Under the pieces are notes generated by a model. It had not been told where the DNA came from. It made no database searches and saw only the letters and a list, made by a program, of their open reading frames with translations. From Galeopsis tetrahit (lineage: Eukaryota; Streptophyta; Magnoliopsida; Lamiales; Lamiaceae): 64,000 nt of DNA. Of the stretch, positions 1 to 11,850 are shown piece after piece. The first letter of the stretch is position 1; every line of letters starts with the position of its first letter. The DNA lies in assembly GCA_963675135.1 (NCBI GenBank), contig OY776124.1, positions 7,454,677-7,518,676 of the forward strand, in the 5' to 3' direction. The translations under genes and the position numbers were made by a program.

Positions 1-241
1 CAATAAAATTATAATTATCTATTATATATATATTAATATTAATATATATATATAAATAAATAAAATGTACTCCGTAATATACAAACATTTCATTTTTTTA
101 ACAATGACAAATTTACAAATCTATACTTATTTTAAAAATTATTTTTTTAATTAATAAATTAAAATTAAATATATTATAAATTTATTTCAATCTAGTATAA
201 AACGCGATATTACACTAGTACATATATATATATATATATAT
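1..241. other. AT-rich flank without a gene
   Basis: Very AT-rich DNA with no coding signal. It ends in a TA dinucleotide run (about 220-241) that directly abuts the left terminus of the next element. A matching TA run follows that element's right terminus, so the run is probably its insertion target. Confidence 0.6.
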
Positions 242-2110
242 ACGGAAATGATATAGAGAATTGTGCCCACCTATGTGCATTACCACGTCAATAGATTCTT
301 ATTTATATTTAATTTAAACTTAATCTAATATCAATATTTTTTTTTTTTTATCCATATCCATATCAATATTTTATTTATATTTAATATTATCTCTATCAAA
401 TTACGCTAACTAATAACAAAAATTAACTAAATGTCAACCAAGGAAAGAAATATAAAAATTCACCAACATTAAAAAGAAACACAAATAATAAAAAAATTCA
501 GAAAACAATAAGATATAAATTAATGGTAATGTGTAAGATGCTCCCGTAAAAGTTGATACAAGTTGATACTTATTCATTGGTTCCCTTGCATCTACTTGTG
601 ACCTATTACCAATCATGAAATAGTCGTTTTAGCTTTAAAAAAAAAAGTTCAAAAAAAAGTTTGAAAAAAAAAACGTACTTCTTAGGGAGTAGAGTGGAAC
701 AGGTTCGGTGGAACTCGTTTATGAATGGCCGCTTCGACTGCAAACACTGCATGTCCTACGCCATTGATATCTCCTTTGATGATTTAAGTCGTTTGCCACA
801 TCCTTTAGTGATCCTTTGGTACGAACAGGAAGTTGGGTCTTGAACACCATGTGAAAACTCACTGCTCACATTTATTTCTCTATTATTTTTATCACAATCA
901 TCAATTTCTGCTATCTTTTTTTCTTCCAGATTTTGTAGTTCTTCAATTAAAAAATCTATGCGAGTCTCTGTTAAAGAACATTCATCAACTAAATGCATTG
1001 CGGCCAATGACCTACGTCTTGAAATGAAAGATTGACCTTCTACAGAGATTGGTGTTAACCCATCGACTATAAATTTTGCATCCAATAAAACATATGACGA
1101 CATGGATATCCTTCAAAATTAAATAACGGACAACTACATGAAACTAAATCAGATAACAAATGATGTGTTAACTTACGTTATCGATTAAAAAATTTGTTGG
1201 GATCATTGGATCAAAACGTTGCACTGCGTATGCAATAGTTTCATCTGTGTTCGAAATCGGTTTGCAAATATACATCATACTGTCCAGCAACTCCTTTTGA
1301 AACAATAAAAATATTGTTTTTGTATAGATTGAAGACATTTTTTGCTCCATAAAGAATCTTGTAGCCATGCGTTGTACTTCATTGCAATCAGTGTGATTTG
1401 CAATTAACTTTTCGTGCCTCTGTGAACAATTGCTCTATTGAAACGAGTAATAAAATCCACCAAAGAAATTTTATGGTTAACATATTGCTTAAAAAAAGAG
1501 TGGTTGCAACTTGCATATGCATTATAAAATTTATATGCATTATAAAATTCAAATGCTTCTTCTGATGTTTGAAATTCCTGTCCAATTTTTGGAATAAAAT
1601 TAGTTGCAACTTGTGGGATAAACACTGCATAATCTTGTTCTTACATTCTTGTATAGATATAAGGTTTCAAATAATCAGAAGCAAATTGGAGAGAAGAGAT
1701 TCTGAGAGTTTTCTGAGAGTTTGTGGAGAAGAGATTTTGAGAAAAAATTAAATGATGATAGAAAGATTTGAAAAAAGATTAATGATGTTAGTTTGATAGA
1801 GATAATATTAAATTAAATGTAAAAAAATATTTTATAATTTTGATCCGAATAAAATAAAATGTAGATATGAGATTTTGAGAAAAAATTAATGGTGATGGAA
1901 AGATTTGAGAAAAGATTGATGACATTAGTTAGCCTAATTTGATAGAGATAATATTAAATATAAATAAAATATTGATATGGATAAAAAAAATAAAATATTG
2001 ATATTAAATTAAGTTTATATTAAATATAAATAAGAATCTATTGACGTGGTAATGACATATAGACGGTGGGCAAAATTGGTGGGCGCAACTGGTGGGCTCT
2101 AAATTTCCGT
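242..2110 (-). mobile_element. MULE-like element with long TIRs carrying a FAR1-related gene remnant
   Basis: The ends are inverted copies starting ACGGAAAT. About 190 bp at the left (242-430) matches the reverse complement of about 1915-2110, sharing the CCACGTCAATAGATTC block and a run of TATTTATATTTAATATT-type sequence. Both ends abut TA repeats, so a TSD of TA-type sequence is likely but cannot be delimited. The interior holds a broken FAR1-related gene on the minus strand. FAR1/FHY3 proteins derive from Mutator-like transposases. The element is therefore either a deletion derivative of a FAR1-type MULE or a Pack-MULE that captured a host FAR1-related gene. An internal tandem duplication lies at about 1731-1815 and 1868-1958. 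Confidence 0.65.
750..1640 (-). pseudogene. FAR1-related sequence pseudogene, internally deleted
   Basis: Read right to left, an N-terminal stretch (IPKIGQEFQTSEEAFEFYNAYA, here split for brevity around 1500-1610) looks like the start of the FAR1 DNA-binding domain. It jumps directly into sequence resembling the region after the MULE transposase core (FFKQYVNHKISLVDFITRF). Most of the FAR1 domain and the DDE transposase core is therefore missing. A frameshift near 1405-1415 separates this from MATRFFMEQKMSSIYTK (1168-1368). A plausible intron (donor near 1159, acceptor near 1111) leads to a SWIM-like GYPCRHM motif. A C-terminal part (756-1103 in another frame) contains SRRRSLAAMHLVDECSLTE and TKGCGKRLKSSKE, typical of FAR1-family tails. 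Family assignment is from remembered FAR1/FHY3 motifs. The deletion and frame breaks are seen directly. Confidence 0.7.
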
Positions 2111-2363
2111 ATATATATATATATATATATATAGAAACAAATCAAACAATATTTACGTACAAATTTATTGCTTATATCAAAGGAAAATCTCCTATAATAA
2201 TTTTCTAAATTTATTCCTCTCAAACTCAAAAAAAAAAAATCACCTAGAATATTATTTACTAATTAATACTTTGACTTAAAAAATAAAAAAATAAATGTAA
2301 GGAGTAGGAACTATTTTGTGTATCTTTAATTATTATCTACAATAATATATTCAACAATGTTAA
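2111..2363. other. AT-rich spacer
   Basis: A TA repeat (about 2111-2133) is followed by low-complexity AT-rich sequence. No coding or structural signal was found apart from the left 9-bp TSD of the next MITE at 2355-2363. Confidence 0.5.
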
Positions 2364-2613
2364 GGGTTGGTCTAGTATGCACTCGACTGCATGTTGTGCA
2401 CCCTAGTTCATGTTGCACTTTTCAGTTTTACTGACTTACACTTTTTAATAAATGGTGTTGCAATTTTCAATTATTAAACTGTATAATAATATTTTTAGTA
2501 TAATAATTGAAAAGTGCAACACCATTTACCAAAAAGTGTAACTCAGTAAAACTGAAAAGTGCAACATGGAATAGGGTGTACAACATGCACTCGAGTGCAT
2601 ACTAGACTTTATG
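2364..2613. mobile_element. Palindromic MITE, copy 1 (9-bp TSD type)
   Basis: About 250 bp that is nearly one continuous inverted repeat. The left arm (GTCTAGTATGCACTCG...GTTGCACTTTTCAG) is repeated as its reverse complement in the right arm, meeting near 2485. Flanks CAATGTTAA (2355-2363) and GAATGTTAA (2614-2622) match at 8 of 9 positions, a 9-bp TSD as made by Mutator-like transposases. A second copy lies at 32676-32921 and a half copy at 14054-14178. Confidence 0.8.
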
Positions 2614-2639
2614 GAATGTTAATAACCTTTTAGAAATAG

Positions 2640-3090
2640 AAATTGTCAATAATATTATTCTTCATATGATTTTATGGGAAAAAAAATTAACCCGAGAATC
2701 AGCGAAACAAATTTTGCCTAAATGGATTAAACTGAATAGTTTTTTTTCTCTAGCAATTATTTCTAATAATTCTACAAATAAGTTTTTCTCCTGCTTTTAT
2801 AGGAATTATTTCTAATAATTCAACAAATAACTTTAAAAAAAAAAATTGTCCTCCTAATCTTGTTGTAGCTCCATTATTAATTAATAGAGAAATAAATTAA
2901 TACTTAGTAGGTTTGAAAGTAATATTATTAAGTACGTACTCAATTCAAAATCATTCAATAAAAGTTTATTAGAACCTATTTAAAGAAGATTTGATTGTTG
3001 CATAGAACCTATTTAAAGAAGCTTTGATTGTTGCAAGAAAGAGCAACAAATTGGTAAATATATACATGATGATCAAACATTATCATTAGT
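2640..3090. repeat. Dispersed repeat shared with 47895-48135
   Basis: Blocks such as TCTTCATATGATTTTATGG, GTAGCTCCATTATTAATTAA and CAAAATCATT-AATAAAAGTTTATT occur in the same order in both places. Here a 33-bp segment (AGAACCTATTTAAAGAAG...) is also tandemly duplicated at about 2970-3034. No coding potential was recognised. It may be part of an uncharacterised transposon. Confidence 0.5.
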
Positions 3091-3471
3091 CACAAATTGG
3101 TAAAATTTATTAAACACAAGCATATGAGATGTTCAGAACATACGGTACAACAATTCACAACAGATACATAATTTAGTCGAAGCATATAAATAAACTAGTG
3201 TAAGACTAAGACCCCTGTTTTTATGTTGTTTTATGCGAGGTTGAAATAAATTTATAATATATTTTAATTTTAATTTATTAATTAAACAAATAATCTTTAA
3301 AAGCATGTATATATTTATAAATTAAATTTGTTATTCTATTAAAAGATAAGAAATGAGAATTATAAGTTTATTTATAAACAAATTTAATATAATAAAATAC
3401 AAATTGCGGAAAACTTTATTGTAGATATCATTTGTTGTACATTTACATATTTTTCCATTTGAATCTAGACA

Positions 3472-3534
3472 ATTTTTTTTAATCCGCTCACTTTAGAGAC
3501 AATAACATACAATTGTCCGTGTGTAAACACATGT
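3472..3534 (-). pseudogene. Helitron PIF1-type helicase, C-terminal remnant
   Basis: The minus strand encodes VFTHGQLYVIVSKVSGLKK, matching the last conserved helicase block of Helitron RepHel proteins (canonical form like GQLYVAVSRV). Only this short piece survives, next to the Helitron 3' end at 3195. The intact relative in this window (27215-27351, plus strand) carries GQLYVAVSRITNRRGLK at the same place relative to its end. The match is short but sits where it should. Confidence 0.55.
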
Positions 3535-3543
3535 TTCGAAAGT

Positions 3544-3664
3544 CACTACTACATATTTGGCCTTGGAGAGCTTTTAGAAGAGCTCTCCAAGTGGGAGCTG
3601 TCCAAGCTAAATTGCACTTGGAGAGCCCTTTGAAAAGCTCTCCAAGGCCAAATATGTAGTAGTG
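3544..3664. mobile_element. Mini-CACTA MITE, hairpin-forming
   Basis: A 121-bp foldback with ends CACTACTAC...GTAGTAGTG. The arms (CATATTTGGCCTTGGAGAGC and its inverse) pair over most of their length. A 3-bp TSD AGT flanks both sides (3541-3543, 3665-3667). CACTA termini plus a 3-bp TSD are diagnostic of the EnSpm/CACTA superfamily. There is no coding capacity. If transcribed it would form a long hairpin suited to small-RNA processing. Confidence 0.85.
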
Positions 3665-4228
3665 AGTAGACCCTTACTTTAAAAAGGGACTAACATTGAT
3701 TTTTATTTATCGTCATTGCAAAATACAATAGAATATGAAATTACTCCTTTAAAACTTTACGCTTCGAAAACGCTACAAAATATAATAGAATAATTTTTTT
3801 CACCTTTTGTATTATATCTACAATTATTTAATGATGATATGTTTGGCGTGGTATTTTCATTGCATGATGATTGTGTAATAAATAATCTTATTCAAAATAA
3901 ACAATAAATTGAATTAGTTAAAAAAAATTAAGAGAATTCATTTTTATTTTATTTACATAAATACTCATTGATTTTTTTTATATACCAGGCATTGTCAGAT
4001 ATGTCATAAAATCTTTACTTCCAAACAATTAATTAATTAATTTAAATGATGAACAATCAATTAATTATTATTATTAATTAATTTAAATGATGAAAATAGA
4101 ATATATGCTAAATATCTTAAAATGATAGTCATCATAGCAAATCAACTGTATATAGAGAAAAAATGAATTAATGTACATAATAAATGGTGCACGCCTAAGA
4201 TGCTTGTAAGTTGTTCTTTACTTCGTAA

Positions 4229-5120
4229 CTAGTGTAAGACCCGCGTTTTACGCGGAGTTTAAATAAATTGATAATATATTTTAATTTAACAAAATGAAAA
4301 GATAGAAAATCAATAATAAAATAGAAAATTATAATTTTAAAACGCTGAATTGAAATAAATTTATAATATATTTTAATTTTAACTTATTAATTAAAAAAAT
4401 ATTTAATATATATATATATATATATTTATAAATTTATAAATTTATTATTTAACTAAAGGATGAAAAATGAAACATATGTATAAAATCAATAATAGAATAG
4501 AAAATTATAATTTTATTTATAAAAGAAATATGCAAAAACTTTATTGTACACAACATTTATTGTACGTTTAAATATTTTGTCATTTGAATTTAAACAAATA
4601 ATTTTCAATACACTCTTATTTTTTACTTTAAAGGCTGCAATATATAATTGTTCTTGTGTAAACACAGGTTCCGTACGTATTACACTGTTTGAATATTTTA
4701 ATTTATATTTTCAAGTAAGTAAATTTAATTTTTATTTTATAGTATGAAAATTGAATTAAAAAATCAATCTTTTAATTAGGCACAAATTTGATAAATTGTT
4801 ATTCTACAATATTTTAGAGATTAAAATATTTATGGTTTTTATTAATAAAATAAAAGAATATAGTATTAAAAAATAGAATATATAGAGATGTATGATTTTT
4901 ATTAATAAAAGAAATGAATATACAAAATTACAAATTTTTTAAAATAAATAAAAAAATCCTTGTACACAACATTTGTTGCACGTTTACACTTTACATACAT
5001 GTTTTTCTATTTAAATCGTGCCAAGTAATTTTAATTAAATATGTTCCTGCTCTTGAATTTAGAGGCTGCATTGTATGATTAATTGTCTATGTGTGAACAC
5101 ATGTCTTTTAAGGTACACAC
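4229..5120 (-). mobile_element. Helitron remnant with well-formed 3' end (minus strand)
   Basis: CTAG at 4229-4232 is the 3' terminus on the minus strand, preceded (minus sense) by a perfect 5-bp-stem hairpin CCGCG-taaaa-CGCGG (4241-4255). Internal sequence is repeated near 4344, suggesting two collapsed copies. Two helicase C-terminal remnants lie inside (about 4597-4676 and 5040-5107). The 5' end is not recognised. Confidence 0.6.
4597..4676 (-). pseudogene. Helitron helicase C-terminal remnant
   Basis: The minus strand reads PVFTQEQLYIAAFKVKNKSV followed by LKII. This parallels the GQLYVAVSRV...LKI block that ends Helitron PIF1-type helicases, with several key residues changed. A second, more eroded relative (VFTHRQL) lies at about 5040-5107. 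Both are evidence that the surrounding ends belong to once-autonomous Helitrons. Confidence 0.45.
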
Positions 5121-6452
5121 CTAGTGTAAGACCCACATTTTACGCGGAGTTGAAACAAATTTATAATATATTTATATTTAAATTTATTAATTAAAAATTA
5201 TTTTTTTCAACATACATAGATTTTTAAATTTCTTAATTCTATTAAAAAATAAAATAAAATGTTGTAGCAAATATAGATTACTTCCAATATGTCATTCAAA
5301 ATACTCAATGTCATTCTCAGAATAAAAACTTTACTACCAACATTACTTCCAATATCACCAAAAGGGATTTATTTTTAATTTTTAATATTGCTTTGATCTC
5401 AAACTCAAATGGACAAATCAATTTTTTTGTCTTGAATTATGTTTTGCATAAATTTTACCTCGCAACATCTGACGTAACGGAAGCTAAGCGGTTCAAATAG
5501 CGCGTCTCAAATTCAAGAACAACAATTAGATTTGTTTCACTCATTATTTCCCAAACTATAAAGTTAGAATAAACTCGATGTACAATTTTTTTTTAATTGA
5601 AAATGCATTTAGAAATGTACTTTTTATTCAAATATCGTGTAATTAATTTTGTTGGTGATTCAAAATATATTTTCTGAAAGTCAAATTTTATTCAATATTT
5701 TTTAAAATTCATTTTAATTATTTTGTCTTATATTAATCGCAATCCATTTAAAATCAAAAGTTATTACACCACCCTAATTACCGGTCCTAACTATAGGCAA
5801 AAGTTTTTGCCTAAAAATTGTAATCGGTTTTGCATTAGGGCCCTATTCCAAGAGAAATAGGAAATATGCTAAAAAATTAAATACGAAAAAAAATATCAAT
5901 GTAAAATTAAAATTCAACTCCAAATGAAACGCATGTTTATCTTATTTAATTTGTAATGAGAGCATATTGCAAGCCATTGACATTCCATTTGGCTTTCCCT
6001 ACCACACAAGTACACAACTAATTCTTGAGTGATTATTATTAATTCTTTTACTCACACAAAAATGAATATAAGACAAAATAAAATGGTAAAATTATTAATT
6101 TTACTGTTTCTAAAATTAATACGGTAAATATATTTTATCTATATGATAAATTCGCATTAGTACCTTTAATTCAATTAATCCATCTATATATCTCAATTTA
6201 TTTTACGTAATATATCTTTAAATGAATACTAAAAAGATATTCAATAATATATACTTAATTTCGAATTTTCTAAAATAAAAAATCATCAAATTAATTATTT
6301 GTTACGAATGAGTTGTATATGATCTGGACAATAGTTAAAGATTATAATTCAATATTCCTTAATTATATTAGTGTAATTTAGAATTTAAGAATTATTTTCA
6401 AGAGTTTTTTCCTAAAAGATATAATCCATTTTGCATTAGGGCCTTATTTTCA

Positions 6453-6592
6453 TATATTAATTTTTAATTTACGTATAAAATTTATTTCAATTATGTTATT
6501 AACTAAATTCTATAATTATTTTTATATATTAATTTTTAATTTACGTATAAAATTTATTTCAATTATGTTATTAACTAAATTCTATAATTAAA
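6453..6592. repeat. Tandem duplication, about 70 bp x 2
   Basis: The block TATATTAATTTTTAATTTAC...AACTAAATTCTATAATTA is present twice back to back with almost no differences, inside putative Helitron A. No function is evident. Confidence 0.75.
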
Positions 6593-7623
6593 TACATGAG
6601 TGAAAGAAAGTGTTGAATATCTCAACAATTTCATTCTAATTTCTTTTAAGACTAATTTCCCTATAATTAAGTCAAAAATTTAATACGAATTTAATGTTAA
6701 TTTTCATATAATTAATCAATTAGGTCAACAATTTAATTTGATATTAAAGGTAGCTTAATGAATCTATTACGGTCAAACATTTATTTTTCATATAATTTAT
6801 TTTAAGATTATAGAAAGTTTTAATTGGCAAAAAATATGTAACGTTTAATTTAAATGTGTAATTTGATATATTAATTCTAAATTTACGTGTAAATTGCTAA
6901 CTAAAATTTATAAATATATATACATTAAGTTTCATTATATTTTCCATATAAATAGGTCAACAATTTCATTTGAATTTAATGTTAATTTTCTATAATTAGA
7001 TCAACAATGTAATTTGATATTAAATGTAGAAAAAATAATTATAACAAATAATATAGATTGTTAGAGAAATATTTAGAAATATATATATTTGATTAAGAAC
7101 TCACAATTAGTATAAAAAACCGAGTCTGCCATAAATCTTATTAGTCAAAACTTTAGACGTTTCTTAAATAATTAGGGCGTAATAAATTTATATTTCCATA
7201 AAAATGTGAGTGAAATAGTTCATTAATGTGTAACAAATGATCCCAATGTTTAAGAATTCATTTTTATTGGAGATCTGCGTATTAATAATTCAAATTAATT
7301 ATAATAAATTAAAAACTTTAATAGAAATATTAAATGTAAATTAATCAACAATGTCAAATATATTCTAATTAAGCATTAATTGAGATATATCCCCAAAATA
7401 AAACATGATTGCCTTAAAAAGATATTTGAAATCAATAATCATTATAAAATTATATTACATCAAAATGATTAATTCAAAAAAAATTCTTCATAAATCTATT
7501 TCTTCATTTCACCTTCACATCACTAACATGTTTTTTCTCACTTCTCCATTATTCAGTCTCTAAAATCTCAAAATCTCCCACCTTCTTTAAACAATAAGGT
7601 TGAATGTCCAAACCAATGTCACC

Positions 7624-7932
7624 GCTGCAATACGACTTGAAAATGAACAAATATGTCTTATCAACACAAATAATACATGTAACATTTTTTTTATACTCAT
7701 GCATGATCAAACAATATTAACCGTGAATATATGTATAAAGAAAATATTAAATTCATAGTTTACCTAGAATAGTGATACCCTGCAACACGACTTGAAAATG
7801 AACAAAGGTATGTCTTATCAACATAAGTAATACATGTAACATTTTTTATACTCATGATCAAAGCAATATTAACAATGAATATATGTATAAAAATAATATT
7901 AAATTCATAATTACCTAGAATAGTGATACCCC
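7624..7932. repeat. Tandem duplication, about 155 bp x 2
   Basis: Two consecutive copies starting TGCAATACGACTTGAAAATG and TGCAACACGACTTGAAAATG, each ending CCTAGAATAGTGATACCC. They differ by scattered substitutions and short indels. They lie inside putative Helitron A, near its 5' side. Confidence 0.75.
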
Positions 7933-8250
7933 ACAAATTAATCGACAATATTTCTTATTTCTAAGAAAAAATAAAGATTTGAACAAATGAAATATTTGAG
8001 GGCTCGTGGAATGAATTGAGAAAAATGAAAGAGATGAGCTACTATTATATAGTAGATTGAATTAAGATCTAACGGTTAAGATTTAACATTTAAATGAACG
8101 GTGAAGATTAAAGTAAAAAAAAGGAAAATGAATGAGGTTGAAGGATTTTTAAAATAGAAGAATTTAGAGGAGAGAGGTTGAAGTAGAGTGGATGTGGTTG
8201 TGACATGTGTCTCAAGAGAGGTTTGCAAATATATAAATACTAGTGTAAGA

Positions 8251-8267
8251 CCCGCGTATTACGCGGG
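8251..8267 (-). repeat. Helitron B 3'-terminal hairpin
   Basis: Inverted repeat CCCGCG / CGCGGG with a 5-nt loop, seven bases inside the CTAG end. Hairpins 6-12 nt from CTRR act as the termination signal for rolling-circle Helitron transposition. Confidence 0.75.
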
Positions 8268-10916
8268 ATTGTGAAAAAAAAATTATTTAAAGGATAATTG
8301 ATTTTTTATTTAATAACATTCTTTATAAACTATAATGATTGAACTACACTAAATACTTGCAATAAAAATTTATTGAGATGATCATCCACAAAATTTGGAG
8401 ACTCGTCTCAACAATGATGCTCATGTAAGACCGAGAAGCCCAACAAAAGAAGCTTCATTTTAAGAGGAGTAATCATCTAAAAATTAGCACAATCGAAACA
8501 ATGAAGATGAGCATTAAACCATACATTTAAAAAGGCAAAGACAAAAAAATGAGACCAACCATTCAATATCATGTGTGTAGTTTTTCTAATGTCTTGATTA
8601 TCTATTCACCATAACACCACCTACACATGAAGAATGTCGTTGATGAAGTAACTGTCGTCATCACATATGAATTTCATACCTGACAAACTATTAAACTTGT
8701 TAGTAAGTCGAGGTTTGCTGAACGTTCGACTTTCATTCACCCAACATTAAACTCCTCTGAAGGCTTCTTTAAAGTAGTATATATATATTTTAAATCTAAC
8801 CCAAATATTGACGTGACAAAGATAGAGTCACTAATTTTGCTTGTATTCTTGAAGAATATATGTGTGGGAGTAGAAGAGTTGGTATTGGACCACGCCCTAG
8901 AGAAAGCCAATCATACTTTAAATGTATAAGAAATATAAAAATTAACGTTAATCAAATATGAACCAAATATTTATAAATCAGTGTCTTAACACAAAAAAAA
9001 ATAAAAGGTGTTAGAGCCGCCAAGATGGAAGATTAGATAAATAACAATATAGAAGTAACATTAAATAACAAATTAACACTGAAGAATCAAACTTAAAAAC
9101 ACAATTAAAACACAACCTCAATTAAAGTAAGCACTTCTATAACATAATTTATAGCAAACCAAATTCAACAATGGATAATAATGTAAGATATTATTAACAT
9201 TCAGCCGGAGTAAAAGAATAGCATCGTAAACAGGACTGGAAAATTGTGACATTATTAATGCAACAATTCATTAAAAAATACTTAAATAATTGATATATTT
9301 GAATTCAAAAAAAGTGAATAACCCAATTTTTTCTCTTTTCTTCCCCTTTTTTCTATTGTCACTTTTTCTATAAAATATTGAGATGAATAAGAAGCATGGC
9401 TATACAGAACTCTTCATAGTATATTAAACGTTCACTGTCAAAAGAAGCGTAATCGTCGGTACTCTTATTTAGAAACAAACAGAAATGCCAAAATTGACAA
9501 TTGACATAGACAATAAGAGAAAAACGTATTGAAAATAACAAAATACATTAAAAAAACATTTTTTTTAGTAAACCTACAAAAAAATTAAATCAAACATGGG
9601 AAGTCGAGGTTGAATTAAAAAAAAAAAAAAAAGAGTATATATATCGATTTACCTATTGTATTCATAACGACCCAAGATGGTTGTTGTGGCCACACATAAA
9701 TAAGAAATCTATGCAACATAGAAAATGAATGGATTATAGAGTAGCATGTTAATTAAAATTGAGTATATTTAATCTAAGATTCAATTATCATTTAAAATTT
9801 TGAGAACTTATAACAATACATTTACTAATTTTATGAAAATAATATTCAAAATTTTATTTTTTTTGGAATATATATACATAGAAAATCATAGAATAAAATA
9901 AGATTGTAAAAAATAAAATCGGAATAAATTGAGAGAAAGAAAATGTTAAATTAATTGGACAATTTACGAAACATTTACAACTTACAACAATATATAAGGA
10001 GCGCAAGACAACATACTTAGAAGAGAGTGCGAGACATTAGAAGGCGGTACCACGCGAGACAACAAACATCAGGAAGAAAGGAAGGCCAAGGAAGTCTTTT
10101 ATCGTAATCTATATTTGTTTTTCGTCGAATTTTAAGATTTTAAAATGAGCAAGACAAATAAGAAAATAATAAAAAAATGGAGAATTGTTAAAAACTTTGA
10201 GAGATTCAATATTAAATTTTGTTCTTGCATTCCGGTATTAACCTGTTTAGCTCTTAATCTGTTAAAATTAGATTTAGGTGCAACTATTACATAATCGTTT
10301 AGAGTTAGTTAAGGCCCTAATTCTTTTAGCCCGTGACCTTATAGAAATAGGGAAAACTCGATAAATATCTCTACTCAAGATGATAATTTTACCCTTGAAT
10401 TGATAAATAGATTTGTATTGACCTTTATTGTATCTGTTACAGTTAATTCTATAAATATTAATATATACTTATAATTAATATGCTAATTAATTAGGAAATT
10501 GTAATTAACACTATGACACTCCATATATATGCATTTATTATAAAATAGTAGTAATAATCAATTGAAAAGTTGGGATATATATATATTTAGTATACATTTT
10601 ACATACAAAATTAATGTAATATCGTCATATGAATTTAGTTAACAATACAAATCATCTTATACTCCTTAAGATGCTAGTTATTCAATGAACAAATAAATTA
10701 GTAACTGGTATTTATTTAGATTATGAAAAAATAATGAAGTATTATATATTATCAATATAATACTTATTTAAATACCATTAATTCAAATAAAAATCTAAAT
10801 AGATAGATTATTAGAGAAGTATAATAAATATAGAATATAATGTTATTTATAGAATTTATAAATTAAAATATAGTATTATATTTTAAAATGAATCGGTTAA
10901 TAAACCTCATCAAATG

Positions 10917-11850
10917 TCTTTTATAAAATATTATATTAAAATTATTTTAGAAAATTAAACTAATATGGTCCCATTTTTTCCTACAAAATATTACAATTGT
11001 TTAATTTGAATAAGTCATGCAAGTACTGATTAAATTAGTTTGCACAAAAAAATGAGCTTAAATTATATATGCTAGCTCTTACATAAATAAAAATGGATGA
11101 GTCATATTTCAAATCGATTGATTTAATTTAATTTCCAAAAATTATGTTAGCAATCAATTTTAATTTAGATCCGAATAATTAAACAGAAATTAATCATTTA
11201 AAAAAATTCATACATAAACAACCCATTTTAATTAGGTTGAATCAAAAGAAATATACTCCATGTGATTATATTTTCTTTCATGAGATAATAAAAAAATTAT
11301 ACTCCTATCAATGCAACATTTAAAATGTGATTTAATGATTGGATTCTAACTAAATTAAAATAGTAAAAACATACAACAATAACAAAATGAGGAGAGTCTA
11401 TGTCTTGTTTAAAATATTATATTAAGATTATTTCAAAAAATTAAACTAATATGATCACATTCTTTTCTACAAAATTTGGCAATTGTTTAATTTGAAAAAG
11501 TAATCATGTAAGTTCTAACTAAAGTAACTTGTACAAAAAAATGATATTTAATTAAACTCGTAATATAAAAATGGATGAGTCATATTCATTTAATTAAGGA
11601 AAGTAAAGAGTATGAAAAGGTCAAAAGTTATATTCTTAAAATCATGCTCTAAAATTAATTTTCAAAAATTATGCTAGCAATCAATTTTATATTAACGTCT
11701 AATTAAATAAAAACTAACTATTTTTAAAGACAATCAAGAAAAATTTATTATATTAACAATTAAAATGTGATCTGCTGATTGAATTCTAACTAAAATAAAA
11801 TAATTATAATTAAAAACATAAAACAATAACAATCAAAGAGATTTTATGTT
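10917..11850. repeat. Diverged tandem duplication, about 480 bp x 2
   Basis: Unit 1 (about 10917-11400) and unit 2 (about 11406-11850) share the same succession of blocks: ATATTATATTAA, AAACTAATATG, CAATTGTTTAATTTGAA, TAAGT, CAAAAAAATGA, ATGGATGAGTCATATT, CAATCAATTTTA, AAATGTGATTT and ATTCTAACTAAA. Scattered substitutions indicate an old duplication within putative Helitron B. Confidence 0.65.

Larger units (their letters stand above)
3195..4228 (-). mobile_element. Decayed Helitron 3' end region (minus strand)
   Basis: On the minus strand the terminus reads ...TCTTACACTAG followed by T, the Helitron 3' signature, with CTAG at 3195-3198. The expected hairpin upstream is badly eroded here. 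A helicase C-terminal remnant lies about 280 bp inside. The sequence just inside the end (GTTGAAATAAATTTATAATATATTTT on plus) recurs inside the next two ends, so these belong to one family. The 5' limit is not determined. A mini-CACTA element interrupts the copy. Confidence 0.5.
5121..8239 (-). mobile_element. Putative Helitron A (minus strand)
   Basis: The proposed 3' end is CTAG at 5121-5124, followed inward by GTGTAAGACCC and an eroded hairpin. The proposed 5' end is at about 8239, because the last 250 bp (about 7980-8239, with AACGGTTAAGAT, GAGAGGTT and AGAGGTTTGCAAATATATA) resembles 13150-13421, the 5' end of Helitron B. No helicase exon was recognised inside, so this looks non-autonomous. 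The exact 5' TC terminus is not visible, possibly because Helitron B inserted there. Confidence 0.4.
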
